NCBI RefSeq assembly: GCF_039531695.1
Contig: NZ_BAAAQN010000027.1
Coordinates: 69,620-133,619, forward strand
Direction: 5' to 3'
From: Catenulispora yoronensis
GTDB taxonomy: Bacteria > Actinomycetota > Actinomycetes > Streptomycetales > Catenulisporaceae
DNA length: 64,000 nt
Position numbers and translations under genes: made by a program. Each line of letters begins with the position of its first letter. The first letter of the stretch is position 1. The notes beneath the pieces are model-generated. The model was not told where the DNA came from, did no database searches, and saw only the letters and a list, made by a program, of their open reading frames with translations. Below are positions 1 to 8,790 of the stretch, in pieces.

Positions 1-742
1 CCTCGGTGGTGAGGGAGCAGATCAGGAGCCAGTGGGAGAGATGGTCGCCGCGATTGACGGGAAAGGACGCGAGGTTGGCGTCGACCCAGTCGGTGTGCTC
101 CGGCATGAGGAACCCCATGAGGGCGCGCTGCTGGATGGTGGCGAGGTCGCGGGCGGGGAGCTCGGAGTGGTACGCGGTGAGGACTTCGCGGGCCAGGGCG
201 TAGTCGGCGTCGGAAGCGGCGGCGAGGAAGTGGCGGAGGCGCGCGGCGATGGCGAAGCGGAGGTCCGCGAAGAGATCGAGGGACGACCGGTCCCGGTCGC
301 GGCGGAGATGGGGCGGGACCTGGCGGGCGCCGGAGACGCTGCCGGAGACGGTGATGCCGAAGAGTTCGACGGTCGCCGCGGTGGCGAAGGGAAGGTCGTG
401 AGCGGTGAGCCAGGCATCGATGATGGCGGCCGGGTTGGGATATGCCGCCGTGGCGGGGGTGATGGCCAGAGCGGCGTTCACGGCTGCCGCCAAAGGCGTG
501 CTGGTATCGAGGGCTTTGGCGAGATCGGGATCGGTTTCGGCGGTTCCGATGATGATGTCGATGTCTGCCGAGTGCGCTGTGAGCCAGGTCTGGTGGGCGG
601 TGAGGGCTTCGGGGTCGGGAGCGATGGGGTCGGCGGCGGGCAGGGGAACGACGGTCGGGTGGCGGCGCGGGATGACGAGATGCCGGCTGGAGATGGGGAT
701 TTCGCAGGTGTCTTCGGACAAGGGGGTGGTGGCGCTGGTCAT
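1..742 (-). CDS. Hypothetical protein, 3' end cut by window edge
   Basis: An open frame runs from an ATG at 742 leftwards to the edge with no stop, giving at least 247 residues. The protein begins MTSATTPLSEDTCEIPISSR and has the balanced composition of a real protein. Third codon positions are mostly G or C in this frame. The opposite-strand reading of the same DNA is Gly/Glu/Asp-rich shadow sequence. Part is helical (around the stretch RFAIAARLRHFLAAASDADY, about residues 173-192). No signal peptide, membrane segment or catalytic motif is visible. I do not recognise the family. It is divergent from the YegP-like gene, with 442 nt between them. The true C-terminus lies outside the window. 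Confidence 0.7.
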   Translation of the reverse strand, partial: MTSATTPLSEDTCEIPISSRHLVIPRRHPTVVPLPAADPIAPDPEALTAHQTWLTAHSADIDIIIGTAETDPDLAKALDTSTPLAAAVNAALAITPATAAYPNPAAIIDAWLTAHDLPFATAATVELFGITVSGSVSGARQVPPHLRRDRDRSSLDLFADLRFAIAARLRHFLAAASDADYALAREVLTAYHSELPARDLATIQQRALMGFLMPEHTDWVDANLASFPVNRGDHLSHWLLICSLTTE

Positions 743-1184
743 ATGGGCTCCCCCGAGGCTGGATCGTTCGCGCTGGACAGTGGGACGACTGTAGTGAGGC
801 GCGGTGACATGAGGAGCGGCGAAGGCAAAGATCCAGTCAAGGACCGAAGGCAACCGTCAAAAGGGCGGTAGATTCGTGGATCTGCGCCTGTGGTTCGTCT
901 GCGGAACCCGGCGCGCGGGGGCCGTTTCGCGGCCTGCGGTTGTGCGATCGGCGACGGAACTCCCGCTTCGCCATTACCCGCCAGGGCGCGCGCCACCCCT
1001 CTCAGACCGGCCGAATCTCCGCGAATCACCAATCTACTATTCACGTTCACCTGCGCCATGTCCGGCGTTAACCCAAGCGCGGGCGGTCGGACGTGCCGAC
1101 CTCCGAAGTTCCTTGTTGTCACTCTTCAGGGTGATGGGGGTCTACGTGGCAGTACCGCTTGGGGAAGCGAAGGAGCGGTCGGTT
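743..1184. other. 442-nt intergenic region with PHO-box-like element
   Basis: This gap separates divergent genes. It holds the three-unit PHO-box-like element at 1045-1077 and the AGGAG ribosome-binding site of the YegP-like gene. No convincing gene lies in it; long frames crossing it on the plus strand have poor composition. Confidence 0.5.
1045..1077 (+). promoter_or_regulatory. Probable PHO box (PhoP site), copy 1
   Basis: Three consecutive 11-nt units are seen: GTTCACCTGCG, CCATGTCCGGC and GTTAACCCAAG. Streptomyces PHO boxes are tandem 11-nt direct repeats whose best-conserved part is GTTCACC, so the first and third units fit. The middle unit is identical to that of the copy before pstC. 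The element lies about 108 nt before the YegP-like start. PhoP binding is inferred. Confidence 0.55.
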
Positions 1185-1562
1185 ATGGCACGTGCACGAT
1201 TTATCTGTCGATCCGCGCGGCCGGGACCGGCGCGGATCGGGGCTCCGCTCTGGCGTCTGGTCGGAGCGAACAATCGGGAGTTGGGGCGGGCGCCCGAGGC
1301 GCTCGTCATGGAGTCGAACTGCTGCGGGGCCGTGGCGCGCCTGCAGTCCCGGCTGCCGGAGTCCTCCGGCCGGGTGAAGCTCGCCGGGACGGCCAACACC
1401 TGGAGTTGGACGGTCGAGTGCGACGGCGAACTGCTCGCCGTCTCCGGGCGGGCCTATCTGCGGCAGCGGGAGTGCCAGTACAGCCTGTGGCAGTTCCTGG
1501 CGGCGGCGGAGGTCGCCACAGTCGTGGCCGCGGAGCGCGGTCCGCATCTGTGCGCGCAGTGA
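1185..1562 (+). CDS. YegP-like (DUF1508/UPF0339) tandem-repeat protein
   Basis: This 125-aa protein starts at an ATG placed 9 nt after AGGAG (1171-1175); the frame stays open upstream without a better start. Two half-repeats resemble the DUF1508 fold: WRLVGANNRELGRAPEAL near residues 23-40 and WSWTVECDGELLAVSGRAYL near 73-92. In YegP-type proteins the pattern is W-x-W/L ... NG-E-L-x-x-S-G-x-Y, repeated twice. These are small soluble proteins of uncertain role that often accompany stress genes. The upstream element matches the one before the pst operon, so I infer control by phosphate starvation. The N-terminal 20 residues are basic and Arg/Ala/Pro-rich. Family assignment is moderate. Confidence 0.6.
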   Translation: MARARFICRSARPGPARIGAPLWRLVGANNRELGRAPEALVMESNCCGAVARLQSRLPESSGRVKLAGTANTWSWTVECDGELLAVSGRAYLRQRECQYSLWQFLAAAEVATVVAAERGPHLCAQ

Positions 1563-1902
1563 GTGTTCGTTTTCTGCGGCGCAATTCCAAAGTTCCTTAT
1601 AAAGGCGGCCCCGGTAAAGCGGTTGGTATTCCATTGCCGTTCACGCTGGGTGACCGGTCTGTGATCGGGCGACGTCAACGCGATGGCCGAAAGTCGTCAG
1701 ACTTCTGATTTGGGACCTTTGGAACCCGGCGTTCACCCGCACCATGTCCGGCCTTAACGCGGGATGGGGCGGCTGGACGTGCCGGGCCGCGAGCTTTCTC
1801 GTGGCCGGGGAAAAGAACGAAGTCGGTCGGCTGGAATCGGGCGAAGGGTAATGCGGTAATGGCAGAAGTCTGTTCTCCGTCCGGTCTCCTCCGGGTGGAC
1901 CG
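1563..1902. other. 340-nt intergenic region upstream of pst operon
   Basis: This leader region contains the second PHO-box-like element (1731-1763) and about 140 nt of untranslated leader before pstC. No gene or clear riboswitch fold is apparent. Confidence 0.5.
1731..1763 (+). promoter_or_regulatory. Probable PHO box (PhoP site), copy 2, pst operon
   Basis: Three 11-nt units are seen: GTTCACCCGCA, CCATGTCCGGC and CTTAACGCGGG. They differ from copy 1 (1045-1077) at only a few positions, and GGACGTGCCG follows in both copies. Location before pstC fits PhoP control of phosphate uptake, as known in Streptomyces. Binding itself is inferred. Confidence 0.65.
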
Positions 1903-2952
1903 GTGAGCGGCCTGGCGGCGGGCCCGGCGGCCACGACCGTCGTGGTGCCGGAGACGGCTGCCGCGCCCGAGGTGCGGGTGCGTCCGGCCCATGTGCGGCC
2001 GCCGGCCGACCGGTTGTTCCGGGGCGCCGCGCGGGGCAGCGGGTTCGTGGTGCTGACGATGATGACCATGGTCGGCCTGTTCCTGGCGCTGCGGGCGCAG
2101 AGCGCCCTGGCCGCGGACGGGAGCAAGTTCCTCACCACGCAGGCCTGGGATCCGGAGTCGCACGACTTCGGGATCGCCGGCGTGCTGACCGGCTCGGTGC
2201 TGATCGCGCTGACCGCGATCTTCTTCGCGCTGCCGCTGGCCCTGGGGACCTCGCTGTTCATCTCGGAGTACGCGCCGGTGAAGATGAAGAAGGCGCTGAT
2301 CGCCGTCGTCGACCTGATGGCCGCGATCCCCAGCGTGGTGTTCGGCCTGTGGGGGTTCTTCTTCTTCGAGCACTCCTCGGTCGGGGTCACCCGCTGGATC
2401 TCCAAGTACCTGGGCTGGGTGCCGCTGCTGCACCTGCGGGTGGACACCGGTGAGGACTCCGCCAACCCGCTCGCCTCGACGTCGTACTACACCGGGTCCA
2501 CCTTCATCGCGGGGGTGGTGGTGGCCCTGATGGTCACGCCGATCGCGTGCTCGGTGATGCGGGAGGCGTTCTCGCAGGCGCCGCTGGGGGAGCGCGAGGG
2601 CGCGTACGCGCTGGGCGCCACCCGCTGGGGCATGGTGCGCAACGTGGTGCTGCCCTTCGGGCGCGGCGGCATCATCGGCGGCACGATGCTCGGGCTGGGC
2701 CGGGCGCTCGGCGAGACGATCGCCGTCTACATGGTGATCTCCATGACCTTCAAGATCCAGGGCCACATCCTGGGCAAGGGCGGGAGTTCGGTGTCCTCGC
2801 TCATCGCCCAGCGCTACGGGGCGTCGTCGTCCTTCGCCATCTCGGCCCTGATGGCCGCCGGCCTGGCGCTGTTCCTGATGACCCTGGTCGTGAACTTCGG
2901 AGCGAGCATGATCGTGGCGCGCAGCCGGTCCGGCGCCGAGAGCGAGGCCTGA
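1903..2952 (+). CDS. pstC: Phosphate ABC transporter permease PstC
   Basis: PstC is one of two membrane subunits of the high-affinity phosphate importer in the plasma membrane. The 349-aa protein has about six hydrophobic segments (near 47-66, 94-118, 131-155, 205-225, 255-280 and 318-336). The permease EAA loop that contacts PstB lies near residues 228-250 (REGAYALGATRWGMVRNVVL). Start is GTG at 1903. The N-terminal 40 residues are a cytoplasmic Ala/Pro/Val-rich extension. It is first in the operon, and pstA starts 1 nt after its stop. A PHO-box-like element lies upstream. Identification rests on the PstC signature and the adjacent pstA. Confidence 0.93.
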   Translation: MSGLAAGPAATTVVVPETAAAPEVRVRPAHVRPPADRLFRGAARGSGFVVLTMMTMVGLFLALRAQSALAADGSKFLTTQAWDPESHDFGIAGVLTGSVLIALTAIFFALPLALGTSLFISEYAPVKMKKALIAVVDLMAAIPSVVFGLWGFFFFEHSSVGVTRWISKYLGWVPLLHLRVDTGEDSANPLASTSYYTGSTFIAGVVVALMVTPIACSVMREAFSQAPLGEREGAYALGATRWGMVRNVVLPFGRGGIIGGTMLGLGRALGETIAVYMVISMTFKIQGHILGKGGSSVSSLIAQRYGASSSFAISALMAAGLALFLMTLVVNFGASMIVARSRSGAESEA

Positions 2953-2953
2953 G

Positions 2954-4135
2954 ATGACCGCGTCGGCCACCACCACCGTCACCACCGTCACCACCGCGGC
3001 CGGCACCACAGCCGGCACCGCGGGCACCACCACGGTCGTCCCGCCGGTCGAGCCGGAGGTCGCGGTACAGCCCGAAGCCCGTCGGGGGGTCCACGCCATC
3101 CTGCGCGAGGACATGTTCGCCCTGTTCGGCTCGCTGGCCGCGGCGGTCGCGGCCACGTCCGTGATCTTCGTGTGGCTGGCGCCGTTCAACGGCCTGGTGG
3201 GTTTCGTCTTCTGCGCCTACGCGCTGTTCCTGCTGATCTACCGCATCACCCTGAGCCAGGACCACGACAAGCCGGCGGTCCGGGACCGGATGGTGGCCGC
3301 CGTGGTCTCCAGCCTGGCGCTGGTGCTGTTCGGCGCGATGGCGCACATCATCGGCTTCGCGCTGTGGAACGGCCGGTCCGCGCTGCCGCACGGGAACTTC
3401 TACACGCAGGACATCCACCTCACCGGCCCGCAGGATCCGCTGACCAAGGGCGGCATCGTCCACGCGATCATCGGCACGCTGATCGAGATCACCATCGCCC
3501 TGGCCATCGTGGTGCCGCTCGGGGTGCTGACCGCGGTCATGCTCAACGAGCTCCCGGGGCGGATGTCGCGGCTGGTGCGGACCATCACCGAGGCGGCGAC
3601 CGCGCTGCCCTCGATCGTGGCCGGCCTGTTCGTCTACGCCACGCTGCTGGTGCCGTTCGGGCACCGCACCTCCGGCCTGCTGCACCTGGGCGGGCTGGCG
3701 GCGGCCATCGCCATCAGCGTGATGATGCTGCCGATCATCATCCGGGCCGCCGACGTGGTGCTGCGCCTGACGCCGGGCTCGCTCAAGGAGGCGTCCTACG
3801 CCCTGGGCGCCTCGCAGTGGGCCACGGTGTGGCGGGTCACGCTGCCCACCACGCGCTCCGGCCTGACCACCGCGGTCATCCTGGGCACCGCGCGCGGCCT
3901 CGGCGAGACCTCGCCGGTGCTGCTGTGCGCGGGCCTGGCCCGCGCCACCAACTGGAACCCGCTGCAGAACCCGATGACCTCGCTGCCGCTGTTCGTCTTC
4001 TCCGCGGTCCGCTCGCCGGAACTGGTGATGGTGCAGCGCGGCTACGGCGCGGCGGCGGTCCTGCTGGGCATCGTCTTCGTCCTCTTCACCACCGCTCGCC
4101 TGCTGGCTCGTCGGAACAGGAACCTGACGCCATGA
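2954..4135 (+). CDS. pstA: Phosphate ABC transporter permease PstA
   Basis: PstA is the second membrane subunit of the phosphate importer and pairs with PstC. The 393-aa protein is longer than usual (about 280-300) because of a Thr/Ala-rich N-terminus (residues 2-28) and extra early membrane segments. The EAA loop SLKEASYALGASQWATVWRV spans about 276-295. It is followed by TARGLGETSPVLLCAGLA, a conserved PstA-type segment. The start ATG lies 1 nt past the pstC stop. Its stop overlaps the next gene by 4 nt (ATGA), so translation is probably coupled. Confidence 0.92.
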   Translation: MTASATTTVTTVTTAAGTTAGTAGTTTVVPPVEPEVAVQPEARRGVHAILREDMFALFGSLAAAVAATSVIFVWLAPFNGLVGFVFCAYALFLLIYRITLSQDHDKPAVRDRMVAAVVSSLALVLFGAMAHIIGFALWNGRSALPHGNFYTQDIHLTGPQDPLTKGGIVHAIIGTLIEITIALAIVVPLGVLTAVMLNELPGRMSRLVRTITEAATALPSIVAGLFVYATLLVPFGHRTSGLLHLGGLAAAIAISVMMLPIIIRAADVVLRLTPGSLKEASYALGASQWATVWRVTLPTTRSGLTTAVILGTARGLGETSPVLLCAGLARATNWNPLQNPMTSLPLFVFSAVRSPELVMVQRGYGAAAVLLGIVFVLFTTARLLARRNRNLTP

Positions 4136-6132
4136 GAAGCCCCCTGCCCCGCCGCCTGGCCGCGTTGCTGCTGGCGGCCGCCGCGGCGGTGCTGCCGGTC
4201 GCGGCGCCGCTTCCGGCCCACGCCGACGACTACGTGCCGATCAGCGGCGACGGCTCCAGCTGGAGCCAGAACGCGATCAACCAGTGGCAGGCCGACGTGG
4301 CCGCCTCGAAGAACATGTCGGTGAACTACCCCGGCGGCGGCTCGACCGTGGGCCGGCAGTCCTTCGCGGCCGGCACCGTCGACTTCGCGGTCTCGGAGAT
4401 CCCGTACGGGGTCAAGGACAACGGCTCCGCCGACGTCCCGCCGACCGGTCCGCACCCGTTCAAGTACCTGCCGATCGTGGCCGGCGGCACGGCGTTCATG
4501 TACCACCTGGACTCCGGCGGCAAGCGCATCACCAACCTGCGCCTGGACGGCATCACCATCGTCAAGATCTTCACCGGCAACCTGAAGTTCTGGGACGACC
4601 CGTCCATCAAGGCCCAGAACCCGGGCATCTCGCTGCCGCACCGGGAGATCGTCCCGGTGGTGCGCTCCGACGGCTCCGGGACCACGGCCCAGCTCACCAC
4701 CTGGTTCGACACCGAGCCCGAGCTCTCGCCGATCTGGGCCGCCTACTGCCAGGCCAACGGCCGGCAGGTGGAGGGCGGCAAGTGCGGGACCACCTCGTTC
4801 TTCCCGACCTCCGGCAAGTTCCTGTCGCTGAACGCCTCCATCGGGGTCTCCGGCTACGTGGCCTCCGAGCCCGGCGAGGGCGCGATCACCTACGTCGAGT
4901 ACTCCTACGCCCAGAACAAGGGCTTCCCGACGGTGCGGGTGCTCAACAAGGCCGGGTACTACATCCAGCCCAGCGCGCTGAACGTCGCGGTGGCGCTGAC
5001 CTCGGTGATCATCGATCCGGTCACGCTGCTCCAGAAGCTCGACAACGTCTACAACTCGACGGACCCGCGCGCCTACCCGCTGTCCAGCTACAGCTACATG
5101 ATCGTGCCGACGTCGACGAACTCGCCGTTCTCGACGGCGAAGGGGCACACACTAGGGGCCTTCGTCCAATACTTCTTGTGCGAGGGCCAACAACACGTCG
5201 ACCTGCTCGGCTATTCACCCTTGCCGTACAACCTGGTCGCCTCCGGCCTGAACGTCGTGAAGGCGATCCCGGGCGCGGTCGTGACCATCACGCCGAGCTC
5301 CTGCAACAACCCGACGGTGGCCGCGGACGGCGGCAACAAGCTGGCCGAGATCGCGCCGCAGCCGCTGGCCTGTGACAAGTCCGGCCCGCAGCAGTGCGGC
5401 GGCGCGGACAACAAGCAGGCGGTCCCGGCCGGGGTCGGCGGCTCCAGCGGCGGCACCGCCGGAAAGAGCACCGGCACCACCGGCGGCACCGGCGGCAAGA
5501 CCGGCAGCGGCACGAAGACCGGCAGCGCGTCGGGTGGCACCTCCGGCGGATCCACCGGGGGGAACTCGGGCGGCACCACCGGGGGTTCGGCCGCCGGCGG
5601 CACCACCGGAGGCGCGGCCGCGGCCGGCGGGACCGGCCTGAGCCCCAGCGCCGACCCCGTCACCCTCGGCTCGGACCCGGACGCCGGCGGGGACAACAGC
5701 TCCACCGGCGGCACCGGCGGCTCCGTCGGCGGTGCGCAGCCGGTCGCCAACCCGCTGGTCCTCGGCGCCGGCATCAGCGGCTCGTTCCAGACCGTGCTGA
5801 TGGCGCTGGCGGTCGTGCTCCTGCTGCTGATGATCGCGGTACCGCCGATCATGTCGCGGCGCCTGTCGCGGGTCGGTGCGGGCGTCGGCGGGGCCGCGGC
5901 CGCGGGTCCGCTGGTGACCGTTCCGATCGCCGCGTCGAGCACTGGGCCGGCGACGACCGGATCCGGCGCGGATCCGGACGCTGATGCGGACGAGGACGCC
6001 GACGCCGACGCCGACGAGGACTCCGACTCGGAGACCGGGACCGGCACGGGTACCGCCGGCGACCCGGACGACGGCCCCGACCCGGACGACGGCTCCGAGC
6101 CCGGGCCCGGCACGGATCGGAGCGCTTCGTGA
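4132..6132 (+). CDS. pstS: PstS-like phosphate-binding protein with C-terminal anchor
   Basis: This protein captures phosphate outside the membrane and delivers it to PstCA. The 666-aa protein has a signal peptide (1-31, cleavage after AHA), a PstS-type binding domain (about 34-400) and the phosphate-binding loop RSDGSGT at 178-184. A Gly/Thr/Ser-rich linker covers about 443-535, followed by one membrane segment near 549-573. A cytoplasmic tail has alternating Asp/Ala (about 612-633). Ordinary PstS is about 350-380 aa and is a lipoprotein. Here there is no lipobox, and a C-terminal membrane segment apparently does the tethering. The start ATG overlaps the pstA stop. The next gene overlaps at GTGA. 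Confidence 0.85.
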   Translation: MRSPLPRRLAALLLAAAAAVLPVAAPLPAHADDYVPISGDGSSWSQNAINQWQADVAASKNMSVNYPGGGSTVGRQSFAAGTVDFAVSEIPYGVKDNGSADVPPTGPHPFKYLPIVAGGTAFMYHLDSGGKRITNLRLDGITIVKIFTGNLKFWDDPSIKAQNPGISLPHREIVPVVRSDGSGTTAQLTTWFDTEPELSPIWAAYCQANGRQVEGGKCGTTSFFPTSGKFLSLNASIGVSGYVASEPGEGAITYVEYSYAQNKGFPTVRVLNKAGYYIQPSALNVAVALTSVIIDPVTLLQKLDNVYNSTDPRAYPLSSYSYMIVPTSTNSPFSTAKGHTLGAFVQYFLCEGQQHVDLLGYSPLPYNLVASGLNVVKAIPGAVVTITPSSCNNPTVAADGGNKLAEIAPQPLACDKSGPQQCGGADNKQAVPAGVGGSSGGTAGKSTGTTGGTGGKTGSGTKTGSASGGTSGGSTGGNSGGTTGGSAAGGTTGGAAAAGGTGLSPSADPVTLGSDPDAGGDNSSTGGTGGSVGGAQPVANPLVLGAGISGSFQTVLMALAVVLLLLMIAVPPIMSRRLSRVGAGVGGAAAAGPLVTVPIAASSTGPATTGSGADPDADADEDADADADEDSDSETGTGTGTAGDPDDGPDPDDGSEPGPGTDRSAS

Positions 6133-8774
6133 AGCGACGCGGAACCGGAAAGCCGGCCCCGCTCGTGCTCCCGGAGCCCGGCCGGCGCGCGTCGGCCCGC
6201 CGCGCCGCGGCCCGGACCATCGGCACCAGGCTGCGGATCCTGGTCGGCACGGTGTGCGTGCTGACCGGCCTGACCGGCCTGGCCGCCCCGATGTTCAACG
6301 GCCCGGTGCACGCCGAGGACGCCGGCTCGGCCGTCGTCGTGCACGGCACCGGCGACTTCGCGGGCATGACCGTGACCATCGACCAGACCAAGGACCTGGT
6401 CGACCAGCGCGTGCACCTGAGCTGGACCGGCGCTCCGCCCACCCGGTTCAAGAACTCCGCGGAGTTCGCGGCCAACTTCCTGCAGATCATGCAGTGCTGG
6501 GGCGACCCGGCCACCGGGCCGGACCGCACGCAGTGCCAGTTCGGTGTCGCGAACGACGGCCGCAACGCCGCGTTCGGCCCGGACACCCGGCGGCTGGACA
6601 CCCAGTACAAGCCGACCCCGCCGGACCCGATCACCGCGGCCAACGTGCCGTTCCGGGGCTCCGACGGGACCCTGGCCACGGTCTACAACGTGCTGGAAAC
6701 CGACCCGAAGGACACCACGTCCTTCACCCAGCTGTTCGACCGCCAGACCACCAACGAGGTGGCCTACGCGCAGTCCGCCTCGGACGGCACCGGACAGGCC
6801 GACTTCGAGACCGAGACCGTCCAGGAGGCCCCGCACCTGGGCTGCGGGAAGACCGTGATGACCGACGACAAGGGGCACCCGTACCAGTGCTACCTGGTCA
6901 TCGTCCCGCGCGGCGAGACCGAGGTCGACGGCCATATGTACAACGATCCCACGCGCCCGGAGAAGGAGCTGGTCAGCTCCCCGCTGGCGGCCGCGAACTG
7001 GGCCAACCACATCTCGGTGCCGATCAGCTTCATGCCGCAGAACGACGCCTGCCCCACGGGGCAGAAGACCTACCCGATCGCCGGCAGCGAGCAGATGGCC
7101 GAGGCCATGCGGCTGTGGGCGCCGGAGGTCTGCCACCTCACCTCGGCCCAGTACAACCTGATCCGGCTGTCCGACGACCAGTCGCGGGCGCTGCTGGCCA
7201 ACGACGACCCGGGGCTGTCGTTCGTGGGGCGCGCGCTGAACACGGACGACACCGCGCCGAGCGGACCGGTGGTCTACGCCCCGGTCGCGCTGTCCGGACT
7301 GACCATCACCTACGAGATCGACCAGATCTCGGCGTACAGCGCCAAACCCGACGTCAAGGTGCACGACGGCACTCCGCTGACCGGGATGCGGCTGACGCCC
7401 AAACTGGTCGCCAAGCTGCTCACCCAGTCCTACCGCAACGCGGTGCACGTGTACGCCCCGGAGATGACGACCGGCGGCGCGCTGGCGGACAACCCCACCG
7501 ACATCAGCGAGGACCCGGAGTTCCAGGCGCTGAACCCGCAGTTCAACGGCCTGCTGTACCAGCTGTGGATCAGCAACAGCGTCCTGACCCCGGCCAGCGG
7601 TGCCGACGCCATCAGCCAGCTGTGGGCCTGGATCAACGGCGACGCCGACGCCCGGGCCTTCCTGGACGGCGTGCCGGACAAGACCGCCGACGGCAAGCCG
7701 GGCATGGTGGTGAACCCCGCCTACAAGAACCTGACGCTGCCGCTGTCGATCTTCCCGAAGCAGGACCCGTTCTGCTACGTCTCGGCGCCGCTGGCCACGC
7801 CGCCGTCGCCGCCGCTGTGCGCCGCGGACCTGCACCCCTGGGCCGCCTCGATGCTGATCGCCGGCCGCAGCATCGCGCGCGGCAACGGCCTGGCCAAGAC
7901 CGTGTGGAACACGGCGAACACTCCGCCGAGCTTCGACGGGGCCACGCAGGACACCGGCAAACACGCGCTGATGGGCGTCATCGACACCGCCACCGCGCAG
8001 CGCTTCGGCCTGCAGACCGCCTACCTGGAGAACGCCTCCGGCGGGTTCGCCGGCCCGGACGAGGACGGGCTGACCGCCGCGGCGACCAGCATGCCGGTGG
8101 TCGACAGCATCCCGGTCCCGGACCCGCGGACCAAGACCCCCGGCGCCTATCCGCTGGCCCAGGTGACCTACGCCGCCACCGTGCCCGGCAAGCTGACCAA
8201 GGACGAGGGCAACGCCTACGCGGACTTCCTGTCCTTCGCGGTCTCCGGCGGCCAGACCCCCGGCTCCTCGATCGGCAAGCTCGCGCCCGGCTACGTCCCG
8301 CTGCCGCTGAACCTGAAGTTCAACGCGGAGAACGCGATCACCGCGATCCGCGCGCTGGCCGGGACCGCGCGGACGGCCGGCGGGCCGTCCGGCTCCGGGC
8401 CGTCCGGATCCCCGGGGCCGGGGCAGGTGATCAACGTCGTCGTCCCGCCGCTGACCACCAGCAGCGCCGCCGGCGGGGCCGCGACCGGCAACCCGGGCCA
8501 GCAGAACTCGCCGCCCGCCGGCAGCACCGGGACCGTCCCGCCCACCTCCGCGGCCAAGCCGACCGGCGGCGGCGTGATCACGCCCACCCCCCAGACCTCC
8601 GTCACGCCCCTGCCCCCGAGCCTCACGCCGGCGAGCAGATTCGGGGCGATCCGGATGGTGCTGCTGGTGCTGCTGGTCGCCGGCGGCGGGCTGCTGCTCG
8701 CCGGGCCGGCCCTGCGCACCTGGGCAGCCAAGATCCCACGCCGGGCAATCCCGTCCGGCGTGCATCTCGAATGA
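6129..8774 (+). CDS. Large PstS-associated membrane protein, function unknown
   Basis: This 881-aa protein starts at a GTG that overlaps the stop of the upstream pstS-like gene. An N-terminal hydrophobic segment (about 33-55, ending in a VHAED-like signal cleavage site) exports it. A long extracellular region follows, then a Gly/Pro/Ser/Thr linker (about 745-835) and a C-terminal membrane segment (about 840-860). The stretch about 670-745 (YAATVPGKLTKDEGNAYADF and following) resembles the last lobe of PstS-type binding proteins, so it may be an enlarged or degenerate solute-binding relative. The classic RSDGSGT loop is not seen. Four or more Cys in the N-terminal half suggest disulphides. Operon position implies a role in phosphate capture or in organising the PstS proteins at the wall. 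The function is inferred. Confidence 0.75.
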   Translation: MKRRGTGKPAPLVLPEPGRRASARRAAARTIGTRLRILVGTVCVLTGLTGLAAPMFNGPVHAEDAGSAVVVHGTGDFAGMTVTIDQTKDLVDQRVHLSWTGAPPTRFKNSAEFAANFLQIMQCWGDPATGPDRTQCQFGVANDGRNAAFGPDTRRLDTQYKPTPPDPITAANVPFRGSDGTLATVYNVLETDPKDTTSFTQLFDRQTTNEVAYAQSASDGTGQADFETETVQEAPHLGCGKTVMTDDKGHPYQCYLVIVPRGETEVDGHMYNDPTRPEKELVSSPLAAANWANHISVPISFMPQNDACPTGQKTYPIAGSEQMAEAMRLWAPEVCHLTSAQYNLIRLSDDQSRALLANDDPGLSFVGRALNTDDTAPSGPVVYAPVALSGLTITYEIDQISAYSAKPDVKVHDGTPLTGMRLTPKLVAKLLTQSYRNAVHVYAPEMTTGGALADNPTDISEDPEFQALNPQFNGLLYQLWISNSVLTPASGADAISQLWAWINGDADARAFLDGVPDKTADGKPGMVVNPAYKNLTLPLSIFPKQDPFCYVSAPLATPPSPPLCAADLHPWAASMLIAGRSIARGNGLAKTVWNTANTPPSFDGATQDTGKHALMGVIDTATAQRFGLQTAYLENASGGFAGPDEDGLTAAATSMPVVDSIPVPDPRTKTPGAYPLAQVTYAATVPGKLTKDEGNAYADFLSFAVSGGQTPGSSIGKLAPGYVPLPLNLKFNAENAITAIRALAGTARTAGGPSGSGPSGSPGPGQVINVVVPPLTTSSAAGGAATGNPGQQNSPPAGSTGTVPPTSAAKPTGGGVITPTPQTSVTPLPPSLTPASRFGAIRMVLLVLLVAGGGLLLAGPALRTWAAKIPRRAIPSGVHLE

Positions 8775-8790
8775 GAGGGAAACCAGTACC

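Noticed and set aside
32..871. 279-codon plus-strand frame at the left edge
   Set aside because: Gly/Asp/Glu-rich composition fits the antisense of the minus-strand gene at 1-742, which has better protein character.
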